A program made the translations under genes and the position numbers. From assembly GCA_028697145.1 (NCBI GenBank), contig JAQVFR010000005.1, positions 34,477 to 98,476 on the forward strand: a stretch of 64,000 nucleotides of DNA, given 5' to 3'. Below the pieces are notes generated by a model that worked only from the letters and a program-made list of their open reading frames with translations, did no database searches and was not told where the DNA came from. This DNA comes from Actinomycetota bacterium (lineage in GTDB: Bacteria > Actinomycetota > Geothermincolia > Geothermincolales > RBG-13-55-18). Each line of letters begins with the position of its first letter. Position 1 is the first letter of the stretch. Positions 54,844 through 63,593 of this stretch are shown here, in pieces.

Positions 54844-54906
54844 AGGCATTGGGGTCAAGCCTCGCCTCGTGCCTGAGGCATTGGGGTCAAGCCTCGCCTC
54901 GTGCCT
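54844..54906 (+). repeat. REP-like element, tandem pair
   Basis: Two consecutive units (54844-54875, 54876-54906) closely matching those at 49419 and 42577 but with CTCGCCTCGTGCCT in place of CCCGCCCCGTGCCT. The second is cut one base short. They follow directly on the stop of the acyl-CoA synthetase. Confidence 0.9.
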
Positions 54907-55050
54907 CTCGAGGTAGGGCATAGCCCATAGTCCCTTCCCGCTCGCCCTGGCCTCTTCCTCGAGCCGGAACAACTCCCGGCTGTGCTCTTCCTCGGGGCCA
55001 GCCGGGACGTTGATTGCTTCGTCCCCGTGTCCCATCTCACGAGTGTCTCC
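54905..55050 (-). pseudogene. Possible fragment of a staphylococcal-nuclease-like protein
   Basis: On the minus strand a short frame reads EEHSRELFRLEEEARASG followed by KGLWAMP, very like the C-terminal helix of SNase-type thermonucleases, where a run of glutamates and arginines ends in GLW. Upstream codons do not continue into a nuclease body, and the downstream side enters the REP-like repeat. A degraded or recombined fragment is likely. Confidence is low because the match is only about 25 residues. Confidence 0.35.
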
Positions 55051-55263
55051 ATCCGCCGCGTCGCCGTTTCTTATAGGATAAAATCCGGGTTTGTTCTAAG
55101 ATATTATCTGGAAACCGCACTGCTTCCGAATAAAGCATCAACAGGGTGGAAGAGACACGACGGATAGGAATCGGGAGGAGAGATCGCGCGGCATCAGCGC
55201 GGACATGTGCCGGCAGGGCATACGGGAGGGAGGACAGGTACACGCGAACATCCTTATTTGCAC

Positions 55264-56115
55264 CTATTGCATCAGGCCCTTGCGGGCCATCCACAGGAAC
55301 AGGCGCCGCCCCACGCCGTTGTAGTTGAGAAACGCCTGGATCCCGTGCCAGAAGCCGGGGCTCAAGCGCTTTAACTTCCAGAACACCTTGCCAGATCCAT
55401 GGGGGACGGCATAAAGCTTCCCTTTCTCCACCGCCTTGACCACCGCACGCGCCACTTCGTCCGCGGTCATGCGGGCGTTGTCGAAGGTGGCGTGGGCGAA
55501 TTCCGACTCGAACTCGTCGGTGTAGCGCATGGTGTCAAGCAGGTTGGTGTTGAAGAACATGGGGCATGCGACCGTGACCCCGATCCCCGCGGAGGCCAGC
55601 TCTCCGCGCAGGGTCTCACTGAGGGCGATGACCGCCGCCTTGGTGGTATTGTAGGGGGCCATCTCCAGCATGGACAGGAGCCCCGCCGCGGAAGCGACGT
55701 TGACGATATGCCCGCCGCCCTGCGTCTTCATGCTCGGGATGAAGGCATGGCACCCATAGACCATGCCCCAGAAGTTGATGCTGAAGATCCACCCCCAGTC
55801 CTCCAAGGGGATGTCCCCCACGTGACCCACTGAGACCACGCCGGCATTGTTGATGAGGACGTCCACGCCGCCCCAACTTTTGAAGAAGTGCTCCGCCATG
55901 TCCTCCCAGTCGATGGCCACCCTGACGTCGAGCCTGTAGGTCTCGCCGCGGCCGCCCGCCCGATCGACCATGCGCAGCGTCTCCGCGGCGCCATCCATAT
56001 CGATGTCCACGATGCCGATGCGGCACCCCTTGTGCGCCAGCGCAACCGCCAGCGCCCTCCCCAGTCCGGAAGCCGCCCCCGTTATCACCACTCGCTTGCC
56101 ATCCAGCCTTTTCAT
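55264..56115 (-). CDS. Short-chain dehydrogenase/reductase (paralogue 2)
   Basis: 283 residues from the ATG at 56115 (GGGGGG upstream; an alternative at 56148 adds 11 residues). GAASGLGRA near 12, NNAGVVSVGHV near 88, NVASAAG near 139 and APYNTTKAA near 151 with the catalytic tyrosine and lysine. Most like the SDR at 49598. The C-terminal aromatic tail FWKLKRLSPGFWHGI resembles that of the paralogue. It is divergent from nothing and lies downstream of the PaaK-like gene on the same strand, so a two-gene unit is likely. Substrate unknown. Confidence 0.88.
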   Translation of the reverse strand: MKRLDGKRVVITGAASGLGRALAVALAHKGCRIGIVDIDMDGAAETLRMVDRAGGRGETYRLDVRVAIDWEDMAEHFFKSWGGVDVLINNAGVVSVGHVGDIPLEDWGWIFSINFWGMVYGCHAFIPSMKTQGGGHIVNVASAAGLLSMLEMAPYNTTKAAVIALSETLRGELASAGIGVTVACPMFFNTNLLDTMRYTDEFESEFAHATFDNARMTADEVARAVVKAVEKGKLYAVPHGSGKVFWKLKRLSPGFWHGIQAFLNYNGVGRRLFLWMARKGLMQ

Positions 56116-56205
56116 GTCCCCCCTGTAGCGAACTTCCCGGAACCGCACCGCGGCATCTCACCACCGCAGGCGCAGCTTGCGTCATCGCACTGCCGGCGCT
56201 TGATT

Positions 56206-57558
56206 TTATTGCTCGTACAGCCTCTCGAATGTCTGCCCCTTGTAGGTGGAGCGTTCCAGCTCTCCAGCCTCGAGCCAGGTGATCTCCGGGGTGAACTTGG
56301 CCTTGACGTGAAAGGCCTCCTTCATCTCCTTCTCCAGCTCGGGAAGCTTATCAGCCGGGAAGTCCTCGGCTCGTTCGATCTTGATCTTGAGCGGCGGCAC
56401 AACCCGCGGCGGCTTCTCGGTGAGCACGATGCGGAACTGGCCGGTGACCCTGGGCACGAAGCCGCCCACCACGCCCTCCACCATGGTGGGATAGACGATG
56501 GCCCCCTTCACCTTGAGCATGTCGTCGGTGCGCCCCACCACCTTGTATCTGATGCCGGTCTTGCCGCAGGGGCATGGGGAGGTGAAGACCTGCTGGATGT
56601 CTCCCAGGCTGGTGCGCAGCCAGGACATGCCGTCCCCATCCAGCACGGTGAATATCGCCTCGCCCTCGGCCCCGTCCTCCAGCGGGATGGACTCCTTGGT
56701 GTCCGGGTCCACCAGCTCGTAGAGGGCGAGGTCGTCGGCGGTCCAGTGCATGCCCTGGTACTCCTCGTGGTCGCAGGAGAAACCGAAGCCCGCCCCAGCG
56801 TCGAAGATGCGCGCCCCGAAGGCGGACTCGAGCCGGTTGCGCACCTCGGGGATCCCCGCGCCCGGCTCGCCTCCACACATGAGCTTGCGCAGGCCGAGGT
56901 CTTTGGGGTCCCTGCCCTGCTCCCTGCACTTCTCGATGAGGTAATCAGCCAGTGAGGGGGTTCCCGAATATACCGTGCCCCGGAAGAGGGTCTGCATGAG
57001 CATGATGCGGTCCGTTCCCGCCTCCGCTCCCACCGGGATGGCCATGGACCCGAGGCGGTGGGCCCCCATCATGGTGGGTACCCCCGCGATGACCATGGAG
57101 AGGGCGAAGCAGAAGAGGATGCGGTCCTGCTTGCGCACCCCCGCCCTCCACATGCCACGCACCATGGCCTCGCCCCATACGTCCTCCATGTCGTGCCAGG
57201 ACATGGGGTAGGGGGTGGGGATGCCGGTGGTGCCGGTGGTGGTGGCCATGATGCTGAGGTCGTCCACGCTAACCGGCATTATCTGGTCCAGCACCGCCAG
57301 CAGGTCACCGCCGGACTCCACCACCATGGTCCGTAAGCCCTCCTTGTCGAAAAGGGGCACGGCCCTGGAAAAGTCCTCCATGCTCGCGATCTTCTCCGGT
57401 ACCACCCCCAGCTCGTCGAACTGTTTCCTGTAGAAAGGCGCACCTTCGTAGAGCCGTCTTAGTAACGCCTTGAGCTTCGCGAGCTGCATCTCCCGCATCT
57501 CCGGGGTGTTGAGGATGGGCTCAATCTCCATGTTCCAGTAGGGACGCTCCCCGTCCAT
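56206..57558 (-). CDS. Phenylacetate-CoA ligase family protein
   Basis: 450 residues, standard length for PaaK. ATTTGTTGIPTPYP near 109 is the adenylate loop, and DAGAGFGFSCDHEEYQGMHW near 243 the family-specific aromatic region. A DDMLKVKGAIVYPTMVEGV phrase near 346 is characteristic of PaaK-like enzymes that also act as side-chain ligases. Cys-Pro-Cys-Gly (SPCPCGKTGIRYK, near 325) near the C-terminal half forms the small zinc-type pattern seen in many PaaK homologues. It makes an aryl- or acyl-CoA from an acid, ATP and CoA. The substrate is probably aromatic or small organic but is not proven. Followed by an SDR 90 bases downstream. Confidence 0.9.
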   Translation of the reverse strand: MDGERPYWNMEIEPILNTPEMREMQLAKLKALLRRLYEGAPFYRKQFDELGVVPEKIASMEDFSRAVPLFDKEGLRTMVVESGGDLLAVLDQIMPVSVDDLSIMATTTGTTGIPTPYPMSWHDMEDVWGEAMVRGMWRAGVRKQDRILFCFALSMVIAGVPTMMGAHRLGSMAIPVGAEAGTDRIMLMQTLFRGTVYSGTPSLADYLIEKCREQGRDPKDLGLRKLMCGGEPGAGIPEVRNRLESAFGARIFDAGAGFGFSCDHEEYQGMHWTADDLALYELVDPDTKESIPLEDGAEGEAIFTVLDGDGMSWLRTSLGDIQQVFTSPCPCGKTGIRYKVVGRTDDMLKVKGAIVYPTMVEGVVGGFVPRVTGQFRIVLTEKPPRVVPPLKIKIERAEDFPADKLPELEKEMKEAFHVKAKFTPEITWLEAGELERSTYKGQTFERLYEQ

Positions 57559-57818
57559 GACCGATTCCCCCTTTCAGGCACACAGCCGCACCGTTTCCTC
57601 ACGCATCCGCGATAACCATATCATATCGTTTTATTCCTCCGTCCCTACCCCGCTTCCGTGGCCTATGAACCGTCCGCGGCAAAGGCCGCATGGAAGATCG
57701 CGGTGCCCTTCGGCGCTTTTTCCTCGAAAGGCAATGCGAGCACGTTCCCCGGCGGAACGCCCTCGATGCCCAGGCCCGGGAAACTCCTGAAGCCCATCTC
57801 CGGTTCACTCCTGAAAAG

Positions 57819-58739
57819 TCAGCGGCCTGATTCCAACAGTTCGTCCAGGCGGAGGGGGGCGGGGCGGCCTGCCACCTCCACCAGGGTGATGGCGTCCTGC
57901 GGGCAGGCGGCCTGGCAGGCGCCGCAGCCCATACATGCCTCCCTGTCCAGGATAGGGGGCCCCTCCTTGGCGCCGGGGGCAAGGGCCTCGAACAGGCACG
58001 CCTTGACGCACTTGCGGCAGCCGTTGCAGGCATCGGAGAAGGACGGCTCCAGCCCGGAGTGGCCGTAGAAGGGCACGCCATGAAAGCGGTGGGACTTGAG
58101 GGCGACGCAGCAGCAGGAGCAGCAGTTGCAGATGGCATAGAAACGGCCCCGCGTCACGTCCTTGAAGAAAGCGGCATGCAGGCAGCCGGCTTCGTCGGTC
58201 TGCCGCAGGATCTCCACTGCCTCCTCGGCGGTTACCCGCCGGCAGAACTCGGGCTGATGGTCCAGGATATAGCCGACGTAAGGCTCACCTACTATCAGGC
58301 ATACCTCGTCTGGTTGGCAGTGGTTGGGAGAGGTCATGCGGCAGACGCATTTGCAGGCGAGGATGGCATCCGGATTCTGAAGGACGATGTCCTTGCATAT
58401 CCTGAAGGGCACGATGCTTTCCAGGTTGCGCAGCTCGATGTCCTCACACACGGTCACCAGCTTCTTCGCTTCCTCCAGGGGCACCAGTTTGCCGTGGTAG
58501 GTGTCTGCGTAGTGACGCTTCATGTGCCCGGGTATGTAGCGGGCATAGCGCGTCGCGAACCTGCCCATGGCCACGTACCGCCTGGTGTGGCTCATGTAAA
58601 ACATGCCGTGCAGCCAGAGGTCAGGCCGGTGCCAGCCCACCGACTCGATGTAGGCGCGCGTGGAAGGCTTCATGCGCGAGATCGCCAGGACCCCTGTTCC
58701 CGCCGCGGCCAGCGCCGCAGCCGTTTTCGCTCTTTTCAT
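57819..58739 (-). CDS. Cysteine-rich ferredoxin-type protein with CxCCxCCC motif (copy B)
   Basis: 306 residues. The order is as in copy A: a CxC motif with two more cysteines (CVCRMTSPNHCQPDEVC, residues about 131-147), then CNCCSCCC near 205, then CNGCRKCVKAC near 236 and CMGCGACQAACP near 265. A short N-terminal helix (residues 5-20, AAALAAAGTGVLAI) could be a weak membrane anchor or signal, so a membrane-proximal role is possible. GGAGGGAG precedes the ATG. It lies 260 bases upstream of the PaaK-like ligase on the same strand. The gap holds no gene I can support. Likely electron carrier or cluster-bearing subunit; no catalytic motif seen. Confidence 0.88.
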   Translation of the reverse strand: MKRAKTAAALAAAGTGVLAISRMKPSTRAYIESVGWHRPDLWLHGMFYMSHTRRYVAMGRFATRYARYIPGHMKRHYADTYHGKLVPLEEAKKLVTVCEDIELRNLESIVPFRICKDIVLQNPDAILACKCVCRMTSPNHCQPDEVCLIVGEPYVGYILDHQPEFCRRVTAEEAVEILRQTDEAGCLHAAFFKDVTRGRFYAICNCCSCCCVALKSHRFHGVPFYGHSGLEPSFSDACNGCRKCVKACLFEALAPGAKEGPPILDREACMGCGACQAACPQDAITLVEVAGRPAPLRLDELLESGR

Positions 58740-58990
58740 CCTGCTCCCTCCTCAGCCGCATAAACCCCTCGCAGTCAAATATATCGTGAATCCCCAAAGA
58801 TGACCTACTCTTTTGCGGGAGCAGAGTCCTCGGAGAACAGGCAGGGAGCGGTCGAGCCTTGAGTGCAGGGCCAGCGCCGGCGGTATCGATGTCTTTCACC
58901 GTCCCGTCTCCACCTCGGTTGAGATGCGAGAACTGCAGGGTTACGGGCCGGTCCTCAGCATCCAGGATAGATAGACGTAGATAGACGCCT

Positions 58991-59620
58991 TCACGAGCGC
59001 GCTTCGTTTTTGTATTTCCTCGAGACCTTCCAGGCGGTTTTGATGACGCCCGGCGCCTGTCTCGCGAGCAACGAGAACATGTTCCTTGGAGGCTGGCGAT
59101 ACTCGGGGACCGGCACCATGGTCACCGCCTTCGCCTGCGTGCACGATACCGCGCACAGTCCGCATCCTATGCAGCGCTCCGGCAGGCGGCGGTGTTCCTT
59201 GCCCTTGGTATCGACGATAAGTGCGGCCATGGGGCAGGCCTTGGCACACTTTCCGCAGTATGTGCAGCTGGAGGCATCGACCGACGGGATAAAATGAGGC
59301 GGAGCGATGAAGCTAGGGCACGCAAACTCCGTTACCAGGCGGAGGCTGTAGCAGCAGCAGGCACAGCACGAGCAGGAGACCTGCCCTTTGCCGTCTTGTA
59401 TGTTGACGACCCAACTTACAAGGCCGTTTGCCGCGGCCTCGGCCTTGAACTCCAATGCATCCCTGCGGCTCACTTCCCTGTAACGGCCTTCGCTCACTCC
59501 TTTCTCTACCCATTCCCCCATCAAGATGCAGTTCTGGAGGGGCTTGCCGCAACCCTTCCCCAGCACTTGCGCCGAGATGATAAAATACCCGGAGTTCTTC
59601 GACCTGAGATTCCTGGACAA
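58991..59620 (-). pseudogene. N-terminally truncated CxCCxCCC ferredoxin (copy C)
   Basis: 209 residues. The C-terminal 150 keep the full pattern: CSCCACCC near 83, CTYCGKCAKACP near 119 and CIGCGLCAVSC near 147. Alignment with copies A and D is good from GKGCGKPLQNC onward, which retains the second pair of the first group, but the leading CxC and the preceding 60-140 residues are replaced by about 20 unrelated residues that overlap the methyltransferase-like fragment. The start used is TTG 59620 with no convincing ribosome-binding site. It may be a remnant, or a shortened functional protein; the intact C-terminal half leaves this open. Confidence 0.7.
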
Positions 59621-59802
59621 TGCATTCTGGTCTCATCCTCACCATCGCCCTGGTCTTGTACATCGGGTTCAAGATATCCATTCACGGTGAAAACATCGTG
59701 CTGAGAAGGGCCTTTGATAAGGAATTCATGTCATACGAGCAGTCCGTAAACGAGATCTTCCCGTTCCCACGCTATCTCTTCCGAGGAAGGGCCCCCGCAT
59801 AG
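59620..59802 (+). pseudogene. Fragment of an isoprenylcysteine/PEMT-type methyltransferase C-terminus
   Basis: 60 residues. GLILTIALVLYIGFKI is a hydrophobic helix, followed by an Arg/Glu segment (GENIVLRRAFDKEFMSYEQSV) and IFPFPRYLF, the ending of ICMT/PEMT-family membrane methyltransferases, in which the E/R-rich helix leads to a tyrosine-rich tail. The catalytic body is missing upstream; instead the opposite strand carries the truncated ferredoxin. This looks like the 3' end of a lost gene. A stand-alone small membrane protein remains possible. Confidence 0.5.
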
Positions 59803-59901
59803 CGAATATGGATCGGGACGGTAAGGGAAATAGCACCGCAGAGCGATATCGGCCTCGCGGGAGTTAAAGACATGTATCCCGGATTTCGATTAACATTACC
59901 T

Positions 59902-59944
59902 ATAGAAATGAGAGGCTGTCTGATGGAAGGGACATTATTTCTAT
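59902..59944. promoter_or_regulatory. Inverted repeat upstream of copy D
   Basis: ATAGAAAT at 59902-59909 and ATTTCTAT at 59937-59944 are perfect mirror arms 27 bases apart, about 70 bases before the ATG of the winged-helix ferredoxin. Either a leader hairpin or an operator, possibly for the protein's own product. Confidence 0.4.
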
Positions 59945-60012
59945 GGTTGTTCCTTGTTGCCAGATCTGTCTAATAGTTGCACCGAACGCCAACGATGGAA
60001 GAAAGGGTGGTC

Positions 60013-61080
60013 ATGGCTGAAATGGCTGGAGACGAGACATATGTGAGGCTGCGCGATTTCCTGGACAGGCTGCCGGGAGGGTTCCCGTCCACGGACAGCG
60101 GCGTGGAGATGAGGATACTGCGCAAGCTGTTTGCTCCCGAGGACGCGGAGATGGTCCTGTGCATGACAAGGCATCCGGAACCCGCGGCGGAGATAGCGGA
60201 GCGCCGCGGCATGCCGGAAGCGGAGGTGGCAGAGATGCTCGACTCCATGGCCGCCAGGGGACTCATCGGCCGGATTACGGAGGAGGGAGAGGTTCGCTAT
60301 CAGGCGGAGCAGTTCGCCGTGGGTTTCTATGAGATGCAGATGAAGACCATCGACCGGGAATTCGCCGAGCTGGCGGAGGAATATTTCCCCCACCTGGGCG
60401 TGTCCTGGGCAAGGAACAAGACCGGCCAGTTGCGCATCGTTCCGGTTGCCTCGATGGTTGATGTCGCGCACGAGGTCGCTACTTACGACCGCGTAAGGGA
60501 CCTGGTGAAGTCCAGGGAGAACCTGGGGCTTTTCGAATGCATCTGCAGCAAGCAGCAGATATTGCTCGGCAACGAGTGCCGCTATCCCCTGGAGAAGTGC
60601 CTGGTCCTCATGGAGATGGATTTCTACCTGGAGAACGGTTTCCCGGGCAGAAGGATCGACGTCGAGGAGGCGCTGAGCTTCCTGGACCGCTCGGAGGAGT
60701 TGGGGCTGGTGCTCAGGGCCGATAACGCACAGGAGGTCAGGATCGTGTGCTCGTGCTGCAGCTGCTGCTGCCCCCAGCTCAGGCTGATAAAGATGCTGCC
60801 CAAACCTGCCAGGTTCATGCACTCCAATTATCGCTCTCGGATCGACCCGGAGAGATGCGATACCTGCGGAATATGCTCCGACCGCTGTCCCATGGACGCG
60901 GTCGTGGAGGGTGAGGAGTCCGCCGAGATCGACCCCAACAGGTGCATAGGCTGCGGGGTATGCGTCTCTTCCTGCCCGCGCGAGGCCATCCTGTTCGAGC
61001 CGAGAGAGGATGCCGTCGTTCCCCCCGGTGACTGGGAGGAGACCCTGGAACGCATCGAGGTGGAGAGAGGCCTGGCGTAA
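60013..61080 (+). CDS. Winged-helix plus CxCCxCCC ferredoxin-type protein (copy D)
   Basis: 355 residues, the complete form. Residues 1-95 form a small winged-helix-like domain, LRDFLDRLPGGFPSTDSGVE then AEIAERRGMPEAEVAEML and ARGLIGRI; the middle part (95-160) is helical. Cysteine groups: CICSKQQILLGNECRYPLEKC near 177, CSCCSCCC near 246, CDTCGICSDRCP near 281 and CIGCGVCVSSCP near 309. Fusion of a DNA-binding-like fold with an array of clusters suggests a redox-sensing or redox-transducing role. An inverted repeat with 8-base arms (59902-59909, 59937-59944) lies upstream. The ribosome-binding site is weak (AAAGGGTGG close to ATG). Confidence 0.85.
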   Translation: MAEMAGDETYVRLRDFLDRLPGGFPSTDSGVEMRILRKLFAPEDAEMVLCMTRHPEPAAEIAERRGMPEAEVAEMLDSMAARGLIGRITEEGEVRYQAEQFAVGFYEMQMKTIDREFAELAEEYFPHLGVSWARNKTGQLRIVPVASMVDVAHEVATYDRVRDLVKSRENLGLFECICSKQQILLGNECRYPLEKCLVLMEMDFYLENGFPGRRIDVEEALSFLDRSEELGLVLRADNAQEVRIVCSCCSCCCPQLRLIKMLPKPARFMHSNYRSRIDPERCDTCGICSDRCPMDAVVEGEESAEIDPNRCIGCGVCVSSCPREAILFEPREDAVVPPGDWEETLERIEVERGLA

Positions 61081-61108
61081 GGAATCGGGGTCTGGCCGTA
61101 TATCGATC

Positions 61109-61849
61109 TTATCTGCGGCGTTTCACAGCGAAAAAGGTAATCCCTGATGCCAGTACGCACCATGTACCGACTACGGCGAAAGCCAGCCCGGCGTCGACTG
61201 GCGGCTTGCCCGTGAGATAACCACGCATAAGATCGGCCATGTAAGTGAAAGGCAGCACGCGGTGCGTGGACGCCAACCACCCCGGAAGCTGCTCGATAGG
61301 GTAGTGGATGGGAGAGAATATCAATATGAAGAACACGAGTACCTGGCTGACCAGCATCGTGAGTTCAGGCTTGGGCACGGCATGTGACATGGCATAGCCG
61401 ATAGAGATGCCGGTCAGCGTCACCAGCAGGAAAACCGGCACTACGAAGGGGCTAACGTTCAGAGAGAAGCTGTAGTGCCAGGAGCCGATGAGAAGCGCGA
61501 GAATCACACCCGGAACGGTGATGACTATCCATACCGTCGTATCGGCCGCCAGGAAGCACGAACGAGGTACGGGCAGCGACCAGATGTAATCGAACGTCCC
61601 CGCTTTTCTGGCAAGCGATACCATCTGCGGGACCATCACCAGGCCGATCATCAGGAGGATGAGCACGGGCGCCCCGGTTATCAGGTACATCGCCGATTGA
61701 GAATTGATGTCCGGTATGAGGTAGCCGATCCCGACCACAAAACCGACCGCTACCAGCGCTTCGACTACGAGATACAGTGGCAGCATCGGCTTATTGCTGA
61801 GCATCTGCCACTTCAGCATCAATGAGTATTCGCGCAGCCAGCGGCCCAT
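61109..61849 (-). CDS. ABC-2 type transporter permease
   Basis: 246 residues with six predicted membrane segments starting near residue 25. The pattern (YLVVEALVAVGFVVGIGYLI, then VLILLMIGLVMVPQM, SFSLNVSPFVVPVFLLVTLTGI) is that of ABC-2 exporter permeases, with a short cytoplasmic N-terminus and a conserved helix before the last two segments. Together with the ATP-binding protein it would export a drug, lipid or polymer. It starts one base into the stop of the ATP-binding gene (TAATG), so translation is coupled. Substrate unknown. Confidence 0.9.
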   Translation of the reverse strand: MGRWLREYSLMLKWQMLSNKPMLPLYLVVEALVAVGFVVGIGYLIPDINSQSAMYLITGAPVLILLMIGLVMVPQMVSLARKAGTFDYIWSLPVPRSCFLAADTTVWIVITVPGVILALLIGSWHYSFSLNVSPFVVPVFLLVTLTGISIGYAMSHAVPKPELTMLVSQVLVFFILIFSPIHYPIEQLPGWLASTHRVLPFTYMADLMRGYLTGKPPVDAGLAFAVVGTWCVLASGITFFAVKRRR

Positions 61850-62796
61850 TACTGCGCCCCTTCCGTCCCGGGATCGATTGCCTCTTCCCGACCGATGAGC
61901 CTGATGTAGGCGTCTTCAAGGGAACTGGGACCGAGCGTGAACTCTTCCACGATCCCCGACTCCCTGAGTTCGCTTGCCCAATCGATAGCACCGCACACGT
62001 CTTGCGCGCTGACTATGCCTATGGAGCGTGACCCGAGATCGATCGCCTTGTTGATGAACTCCGGCGGAGCCGGTATCTTCGCCATCGGCTCAAAGACGAG
62101 TTCCAGTCTCATAAATCCAGCCTCATGTTCTTTGAGGGATGCCGGCGTGCCTTGCCCGAGCACCTTGCCCATGTCGATGATCGCCAGCCGGTCGACGGCC
62201 CGTTCGGCTTCCAGTACGTTATGGGTGATCAGCAGCACTGCAGAGCCCGATTCCTTGAGAGCCCTTACCTCCTGCCAGAGGAGACGCCTGCGCAAGGGAT
62301 CTACGTCGTTGGTCGGCTCATCCAGGATTACCACGCGGCCGGGAACCACTGCCGCCATGCAGAAGGATGCAAGGCGCAGCACGCCGCCTGAAAGGGTATC
62401 GCCACGCTTATTCGCCCACTCGCCGATGTCGAGGTTATCGACAAGTTCTCGAGCGCGAGCCAGGACCTCGGCTTTTCGCCCGCCCCTTACCCGCCCCGCC
62501 AGCTCTATCGCCTGAAGGATGGTGAGCCCCTCGATGGGAACCTGCACCTGGGCTTGGAGCGAGCAGGCCTGTCTGGCAAAGCCGGGATCAGCAATGACGT
62601 CTGTACCATCGATCCTTATCGTCCCCGAGGTGGGCTTCAGGAGCCCCATTATCTGGTTTACCAGGGTTGTCTTTCCCGCTCCATTGGGCCCGAGAAGACC
62701 GAATACCTCTCCAGCCCCAACAGACAAGGACACCCCGTCGTTCGCGCGAATGCCTTTACGGTAAACCTTGCTGATGTCTTCTATCTCTAATAGCAT
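61849..62796 (-). CDS. ABC transporter ATP-binding protein
   Basis: 315 residues. Walker A GPNGAGKTTLVNQ near 36, the ABC signature LSGGVLRL near 136, Walker B VVILDEPTNDVDP near 157 and the switch histidine in LLITHNVLEA near 190. After the nucleotide domain, residues 215-315 form a C-terminal extension of the DrrA/YhaQ type seen in drug and lipid exporters. The weak GGAAG leader precedes ATG 62796. Operon with the permease. The signature has GGVLRL instead of the usual GGQ-x-R, a mild change common in exporters. Confidence 0.92.
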   Translation of the reverse strand: MLLEIEDISKVYRKGIRANDGVSLSVGAGEVFGLLGPNGAGKTTLVNQIMGLLKPTSGTIRIDGTDVIADPGFARQACSLQAQVQVPIEGLTILQAIELAGRVRGGRKAEVLARARELVDNLDIGEWANKRGDTLSGGVLRLASFCMAAVVPGRVVILDEPTNDVDPLRRRLLWQEVRALKESGSAVLLITHNVLEAERAVDRLAIIDMGKVLGQGTPASLKEHEAGFMRLELVFEPMAKIPAPPEFINKAIDLGSRSIGIVSAQDVCGAIDWASELRESGIVEEFTLGPSSLEDAYIRLIGREEAIDPGTEGAQ

Positions 62797-62916
62797 CTTG
62801 TTATTCTTCCGCGAGCACTACCTTTAGGACGCGTCGATTACCAGTCAATATACTACAAGAGCAATACAAGGAGTCATGGCAAATCCCCATCCTGAGTCCA
62901 GTGACGAGCCCAGTCC

Positions 62917-63312
62917 TCAGCTCACCGCTTTCCTCACGAGCGCGGCGATCCTTTCCTCTTCGGCGGCAGTCAGCTCCTTCAGCGCGAAGGCGATCGGCCA
63001 CATGGTGCCTTCGTCGAGGTTCGCGTTGTCGTTGAAGCCGAGGGTCATGTACCTCTCTTTGAACTTATCGGCGCCACGGAAAAAGCAGACGACCGCGCCG
63101 TCCTTGGCATACCCGGGCATCCCATACCAGACTTTCGGCGAGAGGTCTGGCGCGTTGGCGGTGATGATAGCATGAAGGCGCTCGCCCATGGCGCGATACG
63201 GCTCTGGCATCTCGGCGATCTTCGCGAGCACGGCGCTTTTCCCGTCCCCCTTGTCCGCGCGTGCGCCGGATTTTCGTTGATCGGGAGTTGCCTCTTTATC
63301 TCCTTTTTTCAT
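62917..63312 (-). CDS. DUF1801-domain protein
   Basis: 131 residues. The first 25 residues are charged and unstructured; the rest is a DUF1801/YdhG-type fold with [16 protein letters not shown] near 34, [21 protein letters not shown] near 59, and [18 protein letters not shown] near 105. Family members are small proteins of unknown or iron-related function. Start ATG behind AGGAGGAATGACTT. A short frame ending in MAEHPIALDFWREAVRRR overlaps its start by a few bases (ATGA), which could be the end of an earlier gene lost upstream. No signal peptide. Confidence 0.82.
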   Translation of the reverse strand: MKKGDKEATPDQRKSGARADKGDGKSAVLAKIAEMPEPYRAMGERLHAIITANAPDLSPKVWYGMPGYAKDGAVVCFFRGADKFKERYMTLGFNDNANLDEGTMWPIAFALKELTAAEEERIAALVRKAVS

Positions 63313-63593
63313 AAGTCATTCCTCCTTCTCACGGCTTCGCGCCAGAAGTCCAAAGCAATGGGATGTTCAGCCATGAGATTACAATGCCCTGTGTGGTCAT
63401 GGGATAAACACATGCTATTGGAGCCATGCGGGAAGAGGTCGAGAAGAACATACGATTCGGAAGACAATGATAGCTTAACCCGTTCGCCGGGCGAGGAACA
63501 GGCGGAGGCTTGCAGCATAATAAGCGCAGATAAAGGAGAGAAGGCAGGCGGGGCCGGCCCCGTCCGGCTTCGACCAGGACGAGGAGGCAAAAG

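Larger units (their letters stand above)
54837..55263. other. Gene-poor stretch with repeats and a nuclease-like remnant
   Basis: 427 bases between the ligase and SDR genes that converge here. Contents: the tandem repeat pair, the remnant described separately, and an AT-rich zone at 55060-55140 with no clear gene. Confidence 0.5.
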
